From NCBI GenBank assembly GCA_028293125.1, contig JAQGPJ010000101.1, positions 1 to 47,579 of the forward strand: a stretch of DNA of 47,579 nucleotides, read 5' to 3'. This document shows positions 41,706-47,579 of the stretch, piece by piece. This DNA is from Verrucomicrobiales bacterium. Its GTDB lineage: Bacteria > Verrucomicrobiota > Verrucomicrobiia > Verrucomicrobiales > V1-33. The notes under the pieces were generated by a model, which ran no database searches, was not told where the DNA came from, and saw only the letters and a list, made by a program, of their open reading frames with translations. The number at the start of each line of letters is the position of its first letter. The stretch's first letter is position 1. The translations under genes were made by a program, and so were the position numbers.

Positions 41706-42194
41706 ATGAAATTAAGCCTTTTCAGCGATTACTCGCTTCGCGTCCTGATGTACGCCGCGTTGAAAGGCGCTCCTTTCCAGCTGGATGAGGTGACGGACGC
41801 TTATACGATTTCGCGCCATCATCTGGGTAAAGTGGTGAACCGGCTTGCCCGGCTCGGATATCTGGACACCCAGCGGGGGCGGGGCGGAGGCATCCGCCTC
41901 TCACTGGACCCGGCCTCAATCCGGATTGGCCAGCTCCTGCGCAAAACAGAGGATCAGCCCGTTTTCGTGGAATGCTTTGATCCTGCGGCCAACCGCTGCC
42001 CGGTGGCCGGAAGCTGCCGTCTTAAAGGCTTTCTTGCGGAGGCCATTTTGGACTTCTACCGAAGTCTTGACCGGCACTCTTTAAAGGATCTGGTGGAAGG
42101 GCCACACCTCGAAGCGATGCGTCTGACCTTATTGGGCAGCACCCCGTCCCCGGCCATAGGGGAAGTTCATCCCGGGGAATCACCGCCGCCGTGA
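41706..42194 (+). CDS. nsrR: NsrR-type Rrf2 iron-sulfur repressor
   Basis: The product has 162 residues. The N-terminal winged helix (MKLSLFSDYSLRVLMYAALK, ISRHHLGKVVNRLARLGYLD, TQRGRGGGIRLSLDPASIRI) has the Rrf2 signature, including the 'RGRGGG' wing and the HHLxKVVNRL recognition helix found in NsrR proteins. The cluster-binding loop EC-FDPAANRC-PVAGSC carries Cys90, Cys98 and Cys104 with C-x7-C-x5-C spacing, as in NO-sensing NsrR. NsrR holds an iron-sulfur cluster that NO destroys, which releases target promoters. The divergent globin gene and its operator support this identity over IscR or RsrR. The gene is convergent with the antiporter gene, with nine bases between stops. Confidence 0.88.
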   Translation: MKLSLFSDYSLRVLMYAALKGAPFQLDEVTDAYTISRHHLGKVVNRLARLGYLDTQRGRGGGIRLSLDPASIRIGQLLRKTEDQPVFVECFDPAANRCPVAGSCRLKGFLAEAILDFYRSLDRHSLKDLVEGPHLEAMRLTLLGSTPSPAIGEVHPGESPPP

Positions 42195-42203
42195 ACGTAA
42201 TTT

Positions 42204-43508
42204 TCAGGAGACCGGCACTGGCCCGGGCAGTTTGCCCGGAGTGATGGGTTCCATTTCGGGCCGGCTGCGGGCCATGAGCCTTTCAAAAAGTGGGGAGGCC
42301 ATAAGGGTGGTGGTAACCGCCATGATCACGAGAGTGGCGAAAAGCCCCTCCGTGATGATGCCTCTCTGAAGCCCGATGTTGATGATGATCAGTTCCATAA
42401 GACCTCTGGCGTTCATCAGCAGGCCGATGCCCAAGGCCTCCCTGTTGGGAATTCCGGTGGCCCGTGCCGCCAGCCAGCAGGCGACACCTTTACCGACTGC
42501 CGCCGCCAGGAGCACCGCCGCGCAGATGCCCCAGAGATACCAGGAATTCAGAAGACCGATTTTGGTGTTGAGGCCCGAATAGGTGAAGAAGAGCGGCAGG
42601 AGCAGCGTCACAGTGAGAGGCTGGATCCGGTCGATCAGATCGCGGGCCATCACCTTTCTGGGGATCACGGCACCGGTAATGAATGCGCCGAAGACGGCAT
42701 GAAGGCCGATCTTATCGGTAAACCATGCGGCAAGGGCCATGATTGAAAGGCTGACCACCATGCCCGCCTCCGTCAGACTGCCGTCCTTTTCCATCCACCG
42801 TTGGAAGCGTTGCAGAAGCGGCCCCACCACCAGAAAAGTAAAGACCACAAAACCGACACCGCAGCCGATGTTGATGAAAGCGTGGGAGAAATCCCCGTCG
42901 AAACTGGCCAGCACCACCGCCAGCAGGCACCATGCGGCCGCATCGTCCAAGGCACCGGCTCCCAGGGCCACCGTGCCCATGGTGGTGCCGGTCAGTTTCT
43001 TGAAGTGAATAATGCGCGCCAGCATCGGAAACGCGGTGATGCACATGGAGGCTCCGAGGAAAAGCATGGCCTCCATCAGGGAAGTCCGCGCCGGGAACAG
43101 GTGGCTGTGGTAAAACAGGATCCACGCGAGTCCCGCGCCCAGCGCGAAGGGGGTGACCATTCCCGCAATGGAAACCGCCACCGAACTCGCGAACCGTTTC
43201 CGGACGATGTCGACACGGAACTCCATGCCGACGATGAACATGTAGAGCGCCAAACCGAGCTGCGAGGCCGGGAAGAGATAACTCTGGGTGTCACGGGCCT
43301 GCTGTGCGTTGTCCCAGGGAAACAGAGCCTGCTGGGCCTCCGGGGCGAGCAAGCCGAAAAGGGATGGTCCCAAAAGCACCCCAGCAAGCATTTCAGCAAC
43401 CACCTGTGGCTGGCCGCACCGGGCGGCGACAGCCCCCACCAGACGGCAAAACAAGAGAATTACCGCAATCTGCAGAAAAAACTGTACGGCGAGATGAAGG
43501 TTGTTCAT
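42204..43508 (-). CDS. CPA2-family cation/proton antiporter
   Basis: The product has 434 residues from the ATG at 43508 (MNNLHLAVQFFLQIAVILLF), which starts in the first membrane helix; 16 further upstream codons are open but polar. About 12 hydrophobic helices are visible. CPA2/KefB features are QPQVVAEMLAGVLLGPSLFG, LALYMFIVGMEF, ASMCITAFPMLARII, GALDDAAAWCLLAVVLASF (the two Asp of the ion site), GAFITGAVIPRK and LGIGLLMNARGLMELIIINI. It lacks the TrkA-N domain of KefB/C and so is the compact form. It exchanges Na+ or K+ for H+. It is third in a minus-strand row with the haem protein and flavoprotein genes. Confidence 0.92.
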   Translation of the reverse strand: MNNLHLAVQFFLQIAVILLFCRLVGAVAARCGQPQVVAEMLAGVLLGPSLFGLLAPEAQQALFPWDNAQQARDTQSYLFPASQLGLALYMFIVGMEFRVDIVRKRFASSVAVSIAGMVTPFALGAGLAWILFYHSHLFPARTSLMEAMLFLGASMCITAFPMLARIIHFKKLTGTTMGTVALGAGALDDAAAWCLLAVVLASFDGDFSHAFINIGCGVGFVVFTFLVVGPLLQRFQRWMEKDGSLTEAGMVVSLSIMALAAWFTDKIGLHAVFGAFITGAVIPRKVMARDLIDRIQPLTVTLLLPLFFTYSGLNTKIGLLNSWYLWGICAAVLLAAAVGKGVACWLAARATGIPNREALGIGLLMNARGLMELIIINIGLQRGIITEGLFATLVIMAVTTTLMASPLFERLMARSRPEMEPITPGKLPGPVPVS

Positions 43509-43622
43509 GGTTTGATCGGCTTGGATTGGAATGGAATGGGACGGCACGGAGTTCACGGTGGAAGTGAAGAGCCAGCGCGTGGAGGCGCCGCGCTCCTGCC
43601 GTCCCGGGGGGAGGGAACAGCA

Positions 43623-44162
43623 TCAAGGCACCTTTGGCGGGGGCGCGCTTTGAATGGGGACGCGGATTTCGAGCGCGGCAAAGCGGTCCTCCAGGCTCTG
43701 CCGGTCCTTGACGTGGCACTTGAGGCATTCGTTCCGAAGGATGATCGTGCCCGCAAACCGCAGCATTCCGTTTTCCACGGCCATAACCTCCTTTTGCCCC
43801 TCTGTGATTTTCAGAATCGCCGCCTTCTGAAATTCGTCCTTGGCCTTGTTATCGACATTCATGACGGTCGCGTCGGCGGCCAGCCAGCGGAGGGTGATAC
43901 CCCATTCCTGCTGCATCACTTTGAAAACATCCTCCAGTGATTCCGAAGGAATAACCCGGCTCTCATTTTTTCTGAAAAAGTCGCGGTGCATCACACTCAG
44001 GGCTCCGCTGAAGGAGGTGTGGAGAAGCCGTGCCCGCGTTTTGGCCTCCTTCAGTGCCGGAAGTGGTTTTGCCGCCGGGGCCGGCTCCTGAGACTGTCCC
44101 GTCGGGACGGCAACCACGGAGGCAAATAGAAGAATAACGGGCAGTTTGTTCAGAACGGGCAT
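43623..44162 (-). CDS. Tll0287-like (DUF3365) c-type haem protein
   Basis: The product has 179 residues from the ATG at 44162 (MPVLNKLPVILLFASVVAVP), chosen because it begins a signal peptide. The domain matches DUF3365: SFSGALSVMHRDFFRKNESR, EWGITLRWLAADATVMNVDN, KAKDEFQKAAILKITEG, GMLRFAGTIILRNECLKCH. The single haem-binding motif is C146-L-K-C149-H150. Such periplasmic domains bind one c-haem and are sensors or small electron carriers, often in front of kinases; here the domain stands alone. It begins 19 bases after the flavoprotein stop on the same strand and is surely co-transcribed with it. Confidence 0.85.
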   Translation of the reverse strand: MPVLNKLPVILLFASVVAVPTGQSQEPAPAAKPLPALKEAKTRARLLHTSFSGALSVMHRDFFRKNESRVIPSESLEDVFKVMQQEWGITLRWLAADATVMNVDNKAKDEFQKAAILKITEGQKEVMAVENGMLRFAGTIILRNECLKCHVKDRQSLEDRFAALEIRVPIQSAPPPKVP

Positions 44163-44181
44163 GGAATAAAAGGGCAGTCCT

Positions 44182-45492
44182 TCAGGAGGCTTTCGGGATG
44201 CTGAGGTGAGGAACCGCAGCACCCGGCGGGAGCTTGCTTTCAGGGAAAGGAACCCCGTAAGGCAAGGCTTCAGGAAGAGGCACCGTTTCGCCGATCCATT
44301 TCCAGAGCCGGGTGAAATCCCGATTCACGTCGCCGGAGAGGCAGTCTGTGATCATATCTCCGGCTTCAGGGTGCTCGCGGACTATTTTGCCGAAGGAGAA
44401 GGCCGGATTGTAAAAAGCGTAAATGAGCCTGCGCATATTTTCCACGCCCTCCCGGATCACGCGGCCATAATCGTCAAAAAGTTCCGTGGAAAAATCCCCC
44501 GTGCTCAAGGCCTCATGAACGGCCTCTCCCGCCATCTGTCCGCTTTTCAGAGCCATCATGACGCCGCTGCTGAAAACGGGATCCAGAAAAACGAGGGCAT
44601 CCCCCACCAGCACCAGCCCGGGAGCCGCGCAGAATTGTGAATGGCGGCTGTATTCGCTGGTGACATGGTATTTACCGGTGGACTCGCCGGTGGAGAGCTG
44701 ATCCTGAATCCAGCGGTTCTGTCCCACCTCGCGCTGGAAAATCTGTTCCGGATCCCGCAGGCCATCCCGCATGAGATATTTCCCTTCAGCGACCACCCCC
44801 ACGCTGACCATGTCCCCATGCTGGGGAATGTGCCAGAACCAGCCTTTCCCGGAGACATAGGCCACCGTGGTGGTGCCCTCATCAATGCCTGTGCCGCGTT
44901 TCGAGCCCCGGTAGTACGTCCAGACCGCGATCTTGTTCAGATAGGGATCGTTCAGCCGCCAGCCCAGGGCTTTGGCGGCAAGTGCCTCTTTGCCCGTGCA
45001 GTCGAGAACCATGGAGGCATGAAGCTGGCTGACCGCTCCGGAACGACGGTCCACGGCCTCCACTCCCCGAACGCGGCCGTCCTCAATCAACAGGCGGCTC
45101 ACCGAGGTCCTCTCCCGCACCTGCGCCCCTTTTTCCCGCGCATTGTCCAGAAGCATCAGATCGAATTCCGAGCGCACCACCTGCCAGGTCTGGGCGACCG
45201 TCTCCCGATCGTAGCGGTTAAAAAAATAGAATGGCTGGGAGGACTGCCCGTCCGGCTGGACGAAGGTTCCGCTGTACTTTTTAACGAACGGTGAGGCCCT
45301 CATCCTGGGAATCATGCCGAGGCGCTCGAGAGGCTTGAACGCGAAGGGCAGCAGGGACTCTCCGATGTGATAACGGGGAAATTCCTCGCGCTCCAGCACG
45401 AGGACCCGATGACCATATTCCGCCAGAATGGCGGCGGAGGCACTGCCCGCCGGGCCGCCGCCGATCACGATAACATCAAATTCCGCATTCAT
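44182..45492 (-). CDS. Flavin-dependent halogenase-like oxidoreductase
   Basis: The product has 436 residues. The FAD-binding GGGPAG (11-16) lies in FDVIVIGGGPAGSASAAILA. Next come the halogenase/geranylgeranyl-reductase-type HIGESLLPFAFKPLERLGM (42-60), a WFWHIP segment (218-223) that fits the WxWxIP motif of flavin-dependent halogenases, and VLVGDALVFLDPVFSSGV (294-311), the FAD-binding GD motif with the 'DPxFSxG' halogenase-like variant. True halogenases need a catalytic Lys after GxGxx, and the KK at 71-72 is a weak candidate only. It could be a halogenase, or a lipid or natural-product reductase. The first gene of a minus-strand set, it starts 51 bases from the MarR palindrome. Confidence 0.8.
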   Translation of the reverse strand: MNAEFDVIVIGGGPAGSASAAILAEYGHRVLVLEREEFPRYHIGESLLPFAFKPLERLGMIPRMRASPFVKKYSGTFVQPDGQSSQPFYFFNRYDRETVAQTWQVVRSEFDLMLLDNAREKGAQVRERTSVSRLLIEDGRVRGVEAVDRRSGAVSQLHASMVLDCTGKEALAAKALGWRLNDPYLNKIAVWTYYRGSKRGTGIDEGTTTVAYVSGKGWFWHIPQHGDMVSVGVVAEGKYLMRDGLRDPEQIFQREVGQNRWIQDQLSTGESTGKYHVTSEYSRHSQFCAAPGLVLVGDALVFLDPVFSSGVMMALKSGQMAGEAVHEALSTGDFSTELFDDYGRVIREGVENMRRLIYAFYNPAFSFGKIVREHPEAGDMITDCLSGDVNRDFTRLWKWIGETVPLPEALPYGVPFPESKLPPGAAVPHLSIPKAS

Positions 45493-45535
45493 GAAGGAGT
45501 TTGGGGAAGGGTTTGATTAAGTGCGGCCGGAGGGG

Positions 45536-45564
45536 TTGACACTTATCTCGCAAAGCGAGATAAC
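45536..45564 (+). promoter_or_regulatory. Promoter with embedded MarR-type palindromic operator
   Basis: A perfect -35 box TTGACA (45536-45541), a 17-base spacer and a -10-like GATAAC (45559-45564). Filling the spacer and running into the -10 box is a perfect palindrome: arms TTATCTCGC (45543-45551) and GCGAGATAA (45555-45563) around AAA. A dimeric repressor bound here would block polymerase. The ATCTCG/CGAGAT half-sites resemble those of MhqR-type MarR regulators, and a marR gene lies 230 bases away. The promoter points at the cysK stump; the same operator could also cover the flavoprotein promoter on the other strand. Confidence 0.8.
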
Positions 45565-45643
45565 AAGGGCAATCCGCGGTTTCTTTCACGGCGGCACAGC
45601 CGCCCTCCCGAGTTCCGCGGGGCGGGAACCTCTCCATTCCTTT

Positions 45644-45784
45644 ATGTCAGCTTATCAGGATATCACCGGTGCTGTCGGCCGCACTCCATTGGTCCGCTTG
45701 AACCGGATCGCCAAAGGTCCCTCCGGTTCAGGCTGCCCCCGCTGCATCCTGCTCTTCACTGCGGTGGAAACCACTCCTGGGTAA
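45644..45784 (+). pseudogene. cysK: Cysteine synthase 5' stump
   Basis: The ORF has 46 residues. MSAYQDITGAVGRTPLVRLN RIAKG matches the first 25 residues of O-acetylserine sulfhydrylase CysK ('...ILETIGRTPLVRLNRI..G'). The remaining 280 or so residues, including the PLP lysine, are missing; after PSGSG the frame runs into unrelated sequence and stops at 45784, eight bases from the marR stop. The stump keeps a near-perfect promoter with a MarR-type operator 80 bases upstream. It may be the left-over of a regulated cysK deleted next to marR, or, less likely, a leader peptide. Confidence 0.7.
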
Positions 45785-45792
45785 TCCGGTCC

Positions 45793-46194
45793 TCAGGGAT
45801 GAAGAATCCGGGTAAGTTCCTTGAGGAGCAAAGCGCCTTTTGAGGCCAGTTCCTGATTATGAAGTCCGGCCAGCTTTTCGAGTTTTGAGCGGCCCAGGCG
45901 TGTCAGCCGCACAAGAACCTGTCTTTTGTCCCCGGTCGACGGGGTGCGTTTTGCCAGCCCGGCGGCTTCCAGCCTGTCTGTCAGCTCCACCGCTGTATGG
46001 GCGGCGATCTGAAGCCTTTCGGAAAGCTCATTCATGGTCACCTCGTTGCGTCCCGGAAATCCCTCTATCGCCAGCATCGCGAGGTATTGTTTGGTGGCCA
46101 GTCCATGCTGTTTGGCGGCCTGTTCGCTGAAATGTAGGAATTTCCGCAGTTCATAACGGAAGGCGGCCAGTTTTTCGTAGTCGGTTTTGGTCAC
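45793..46194 (-). CDS. MarR-family transcriptional regulator
   Basis: The product has 133 residues when started at GTG 46194 (VTKTDYEKLAAFRYELRKFL). An ATG at 46260 gives 155 residues but would place the second operator inside the coding region, so the GTG is preferred. The winged helix is clear: TKQYLAMLAIEGFPGRNEVT, MNELSERLQIAAHTAVELTD (helices 3-4) and RLEAAGLAKRTPSTGDKRQV (wing with the conserved D-R), then LVRLTRLGRSKLEKLAGLHN. MarR dimers bind short palindromes and let go on binding phenolic or oxidative ligands. The palindromes at 45543-45563 and 46214-46234 are its likely sites, one of them autoregulatory. Confidence 0.88.
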   Translation of the reverse strand: MTKTDYEKLAAFRYELRKFLHFSEQAAKQHGLATKQYLAMLAIEGFPGRNEVTMNELSERLQIAAHTAVELTDRLEAAGLAKRTPSTGDKRQVLVRLTRLGRSKLEKLAGLHNQELASKGALLLKELTRILHP

Positions 46195-46205
46195 GGTGGT
46201 GGAGC

Positions 46206-46237
46206 TTGACAAAATACCTCGCAATGCGATCTCATGG
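46206..46237. promoter_or_regulatory. Second, degenerate MarR operator between marR and DUF488
   Basis: TTGACA (46206-46211) is followed by ATACCTCGC, AAT and GCGATCTCA (46214-46234). Aligned with the first operator, the half-sites agree at 7/9 and 6/9 positions with the same 3-base centre and again a TTGACA just in front. It lies 20 bases from the marR start (minus strand) and 70 bases before the DUF488 gene (plus strand), so one bound dimer could act on both. No good -10 box is seen for the plus strand. Confidence 0.6.
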
Positions 46238-46305
46238 CAGGATTCAATTTTTGGGATCATGACCCCGGTTCCGTCACCCGTCCACCGGGTCCATGATTCA
46301 TCCGC

Positions 46306-46689
46306 ATGTCTGTTTACCTCTACCGCTACGCTTCGGTCGGGCAGCCCGGGGAGGAACTGGGGATTGGTGTCTCCCGGCATGTTCCCCGGGGCGTGCGGCG
46401 GGAAGCCTGGGCGGCGGAAGGCTGGTTTGACTCCTGGCTGCCGCTTCTCGCTCCCTCCGCCCCGCCCGTGGGTGATTACTTAAAACACCGTATTTCCTTT
46501 GCCGTGTTCAGCAGACGTTACCGGACGGGAATGAAACGCCCGGAATGTCTTCAGCTCATCCGTCTGCTGGAAGCTTTCTCACTCACCGCTCCTGTGAGTG
46601 TGGGGTGCTTCTGTGAAGAGGAGCAACACTGGCACCGCGCCATTCTGAGGGACCTGGTCCTGAAAAATCTGCCGCACACATCTCCATAA
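46306..46689 (+). CDS. DUF488-family protein
   Basis: The product has 127 residues. The DUF488 pattern runs through it: RREAWAAEGWFDSWLPLLAP SPP (the 'YDVWLPxLAPS' motif), VGDYLKHRISFAVFSRRYRT ('F..RY...M'), MKRPECLQLIRLLEA and LTAPVSVGCFCEEEQHWHRA (the 'CYCxxxxxCHR' motif, here with Trp in place of the second Cys), ending ILRDLVL. DUF488 proteins are small and cytoplasmic, their activity is not established, and they often sit near MarR regulators and stress genes. It is divergent from marR with a shared operator region. Confidence 0.85.
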   Translation: MSVYLYRYASVGQPGEELGIGVSRHVPRGVRREAWAAEGWFDSWLPLLAPSAPPVGDYLKHRISFAVFSRRYRTGMKRPECLQLIRLLEAFSLTAPVSVGCFCEEEQHWHRAILRDLVLKNLPHTSP

Positions 46690-46750
46690 AAGATTAAATT
46701 CAAATGAATATGCGTTGAGCACAGAACCAGAACGGTGCGGGAGTCTGCCA

Positions 46751-46981
46751 ATGATGACCTTCCTCTGGGATGAACTCGCACGCACCGGTTCCGCAGCCCT
46801 CTTCCATGAGGAGTTTATGGAGGAGCCTGACGCCCTGAAGCGCTTTATGGAGTCTTTCCCCCAGGGTGGCCCCGCTCCGCTTGCCCGCCTTCCGGAGGCC
46901 AGGATCATGTGGGAATTCAGGCTGAAATTCTCCCGGGAGGAGATTCAACGATGCCGCGCTCTGCTGAACCGGGTGAACTGA
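46751..46981 (+). CDS. Small hypothetical protein downstream of DUF488
   Basis: The product has 76 residues from the ATG at 46751 (MMTFLWDELARTGSAALFHE); a TTG at 46715 would add 12. It is mainly helical and acidic: EEFMEEPDALKRFMESFPQG, PARLPEARIMWEFRLKFSRE and EIQRCRALLNRVN. No membrane segment or signal. It is co-directional with the DUF488 gene after a 61-base gap and may share its transcript. No family was recognised. Confidence 0.45.
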   Translation: MMTFLWDELARTGSAALFHEEFMEEPDALKRFMESFPQGGPAPLARLPEARIMWEFRLKFSREEIQRCRALLNRVN

Positions 46982-47507
46982 AAAAAAGCGCTGGAATTGC
47001 TCCTCACGGGGCATGCCCGATGAAGGGCGCATGTCCGTTTTTCAGGATTTCCCCTTCAGCGTCCACACTGCCGCCCCAAGGTCCCGGGACGGGCGGGCTC
47101 CGATGACGCGCAGCAGGCGCACCGTCTCCCGCCGGCCAATGCCGGAGGCCAGCATCAGGCTTTCAAGCCTGCGTTGGAAAACCGGGGCTCCGTCGGTCCC
47201 CTGCTGCCGGAGTTCGGCAAGCAGGACCCTTCACGCCTTTCAGTCCTGTCCCTCCTTGCCGCCCTGTTCCCGGGACTTTCCGGGCTGAACAGCACCAGGA
47301 GCCTTTTGAGAAAGGAGGACATGGCGGTTGCGACAGTGCCGGTGACCTTGGGACCGGCCTCCCGTCCTTGTAAAGCTGCTTAAGATTTTAGGTTAAAAAA
47401 TTAATGAAACGGGTCAATCCCCACACGCTTCTCCTATCCGTGATGCCACTCTCCACGGGACATTGAAAAGCAATCAAAATGTTCGTGTGGATTTTTTAAT
47501 TGGTGCT
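46982..47507. other. Non-coding stretch
   Basis: About 520 bases. A plus-strand frame (LPEFGKQDPSRLSVLSLLAA LFPG, about 47200-47280) has a protein-like hydrophobic run but no start or family. The last 130 bases are AT-rich and could hold the promoter of the next gene. Confidence 0.35.
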
Positions 47508-47579
47508 ATGGTTTCAACCAAGGAGGACCGGCGGATTTCCCGCTGGTTCCCTCCGGAAACCGTTCAAATTTCTGAGCGC
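47508..47579 (+). CDS. Possible start of a gene cut by the window edge
   Basis: The ATG at 47508 opens a frame to the end of the window (MVSTKEDRRISRWFPPETVQ ISER, 24 codons). It is preceded by an AT-rich stretch suited to a promoter (ATTTTTTAATTGG) but no Shine-Dalgarno site; an AGGAGG at 47520-47525 lies inside the frame. Too short to name. Confidence 0.35.
   Translation, partial: MVSTKEDRRISRWFPPETVQISER

Noticed and set aside
47174-47383. Plus-strand 69-codon frame near the window end
   Set aside because: A short hydrophobic run but competing frames, no start signal and no family.

Overview
The window looks like a chromosomal stretch of a GC-rich (roughly 60 percent by eye) member of the Verrucomicrobiota, probably near the Verrucomicrobiales. 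No rRNA or marker phylogeny is available, so this rests on character. There are very large secreted proteins built from LamG, Ig-like, InlB-type and calcium-binding repeats. There is an RHS protein with a cysteine peptidase domain, a family of membrane-anchored helical-repeat proteins of unknown role, and many genes without a good Shine-Dalgarno sequence. No tRNA, rRNA or CRISPR array was seen.

Layout. 1-5.8 kb: the cut 5' end of a secreted protein, a probably frameshifted membrane protein, a secreted concanavalin-like protein, a membrane protein, an IS3 remnant, a hypothetical gene and a degenerate staphylococcal-nuclease fragment. 6.1-15.3 kb: a 1605-residue C39-peptidase/RHS protein, then a 1207-residue triple-LamG protein, closed by an IS66-type remnant that abuts the LamG stop codon, and a GNAT acetyltransferase fragment. 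15.4-23 kb is the most housekeeping-like part: secA with a strong terminator, an EVE-domain protein, an arginyl/leucyl-tRNA-protein transferase, an ArnT-like glycosyltransferase and rsmI. 23-36 kb is sparse: an EF-hand protein, an AlkB-like dioxygenase, a run of three helical-repeat paralogs (one truncated, one frameshifted), a 58-residue lipoprotein, a PAP2 phosphatase, a BLUF photoreceptor gene broken by two frameshifts, a DUF892 ferritin-like protein, a metallo-beta-lactamase-fold hydrolase and several small orphan ORFs.

36.9-40.4 kb is a two-gene bacterial NHEJ locus, ku-ligD. 40.9-42.2 kb is a likely nitric-oxide response pair: a secreted YHS-truncated-globin fusion divergent from an NsrR-type Rrf2 regulator, with a near-consensus NsrR operator in front of the globin gene. 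42.2-45.5 kb carries three co-directional minus-strand genes: a CPA2 cation/proton antiporter, a Tll0287-like haem protein and a flavin halogenase-like oxidoreductase. 45.5-46.7 kb holds a MarR regulator, a palindromic operator placed inside a promoter, a degenerate second copy between marR and a divergent DUF488 gene, and the stump of a cysteine synthase gene.

The strongest leads are the NsrR/globin module with a leader hairpin on nsrR, the C39-RHS protein whose terminal core motif is altered (DSLGL) and which ends in a Cys-rich plus Lys-Pro tail, the MarR operator pair beside a decapitated cysK, and the concentration of single-base frameshifts and gene stumps. The frameshifts mean either ongoing gene decay or indel errors in the assembly; reads are needed to tell.
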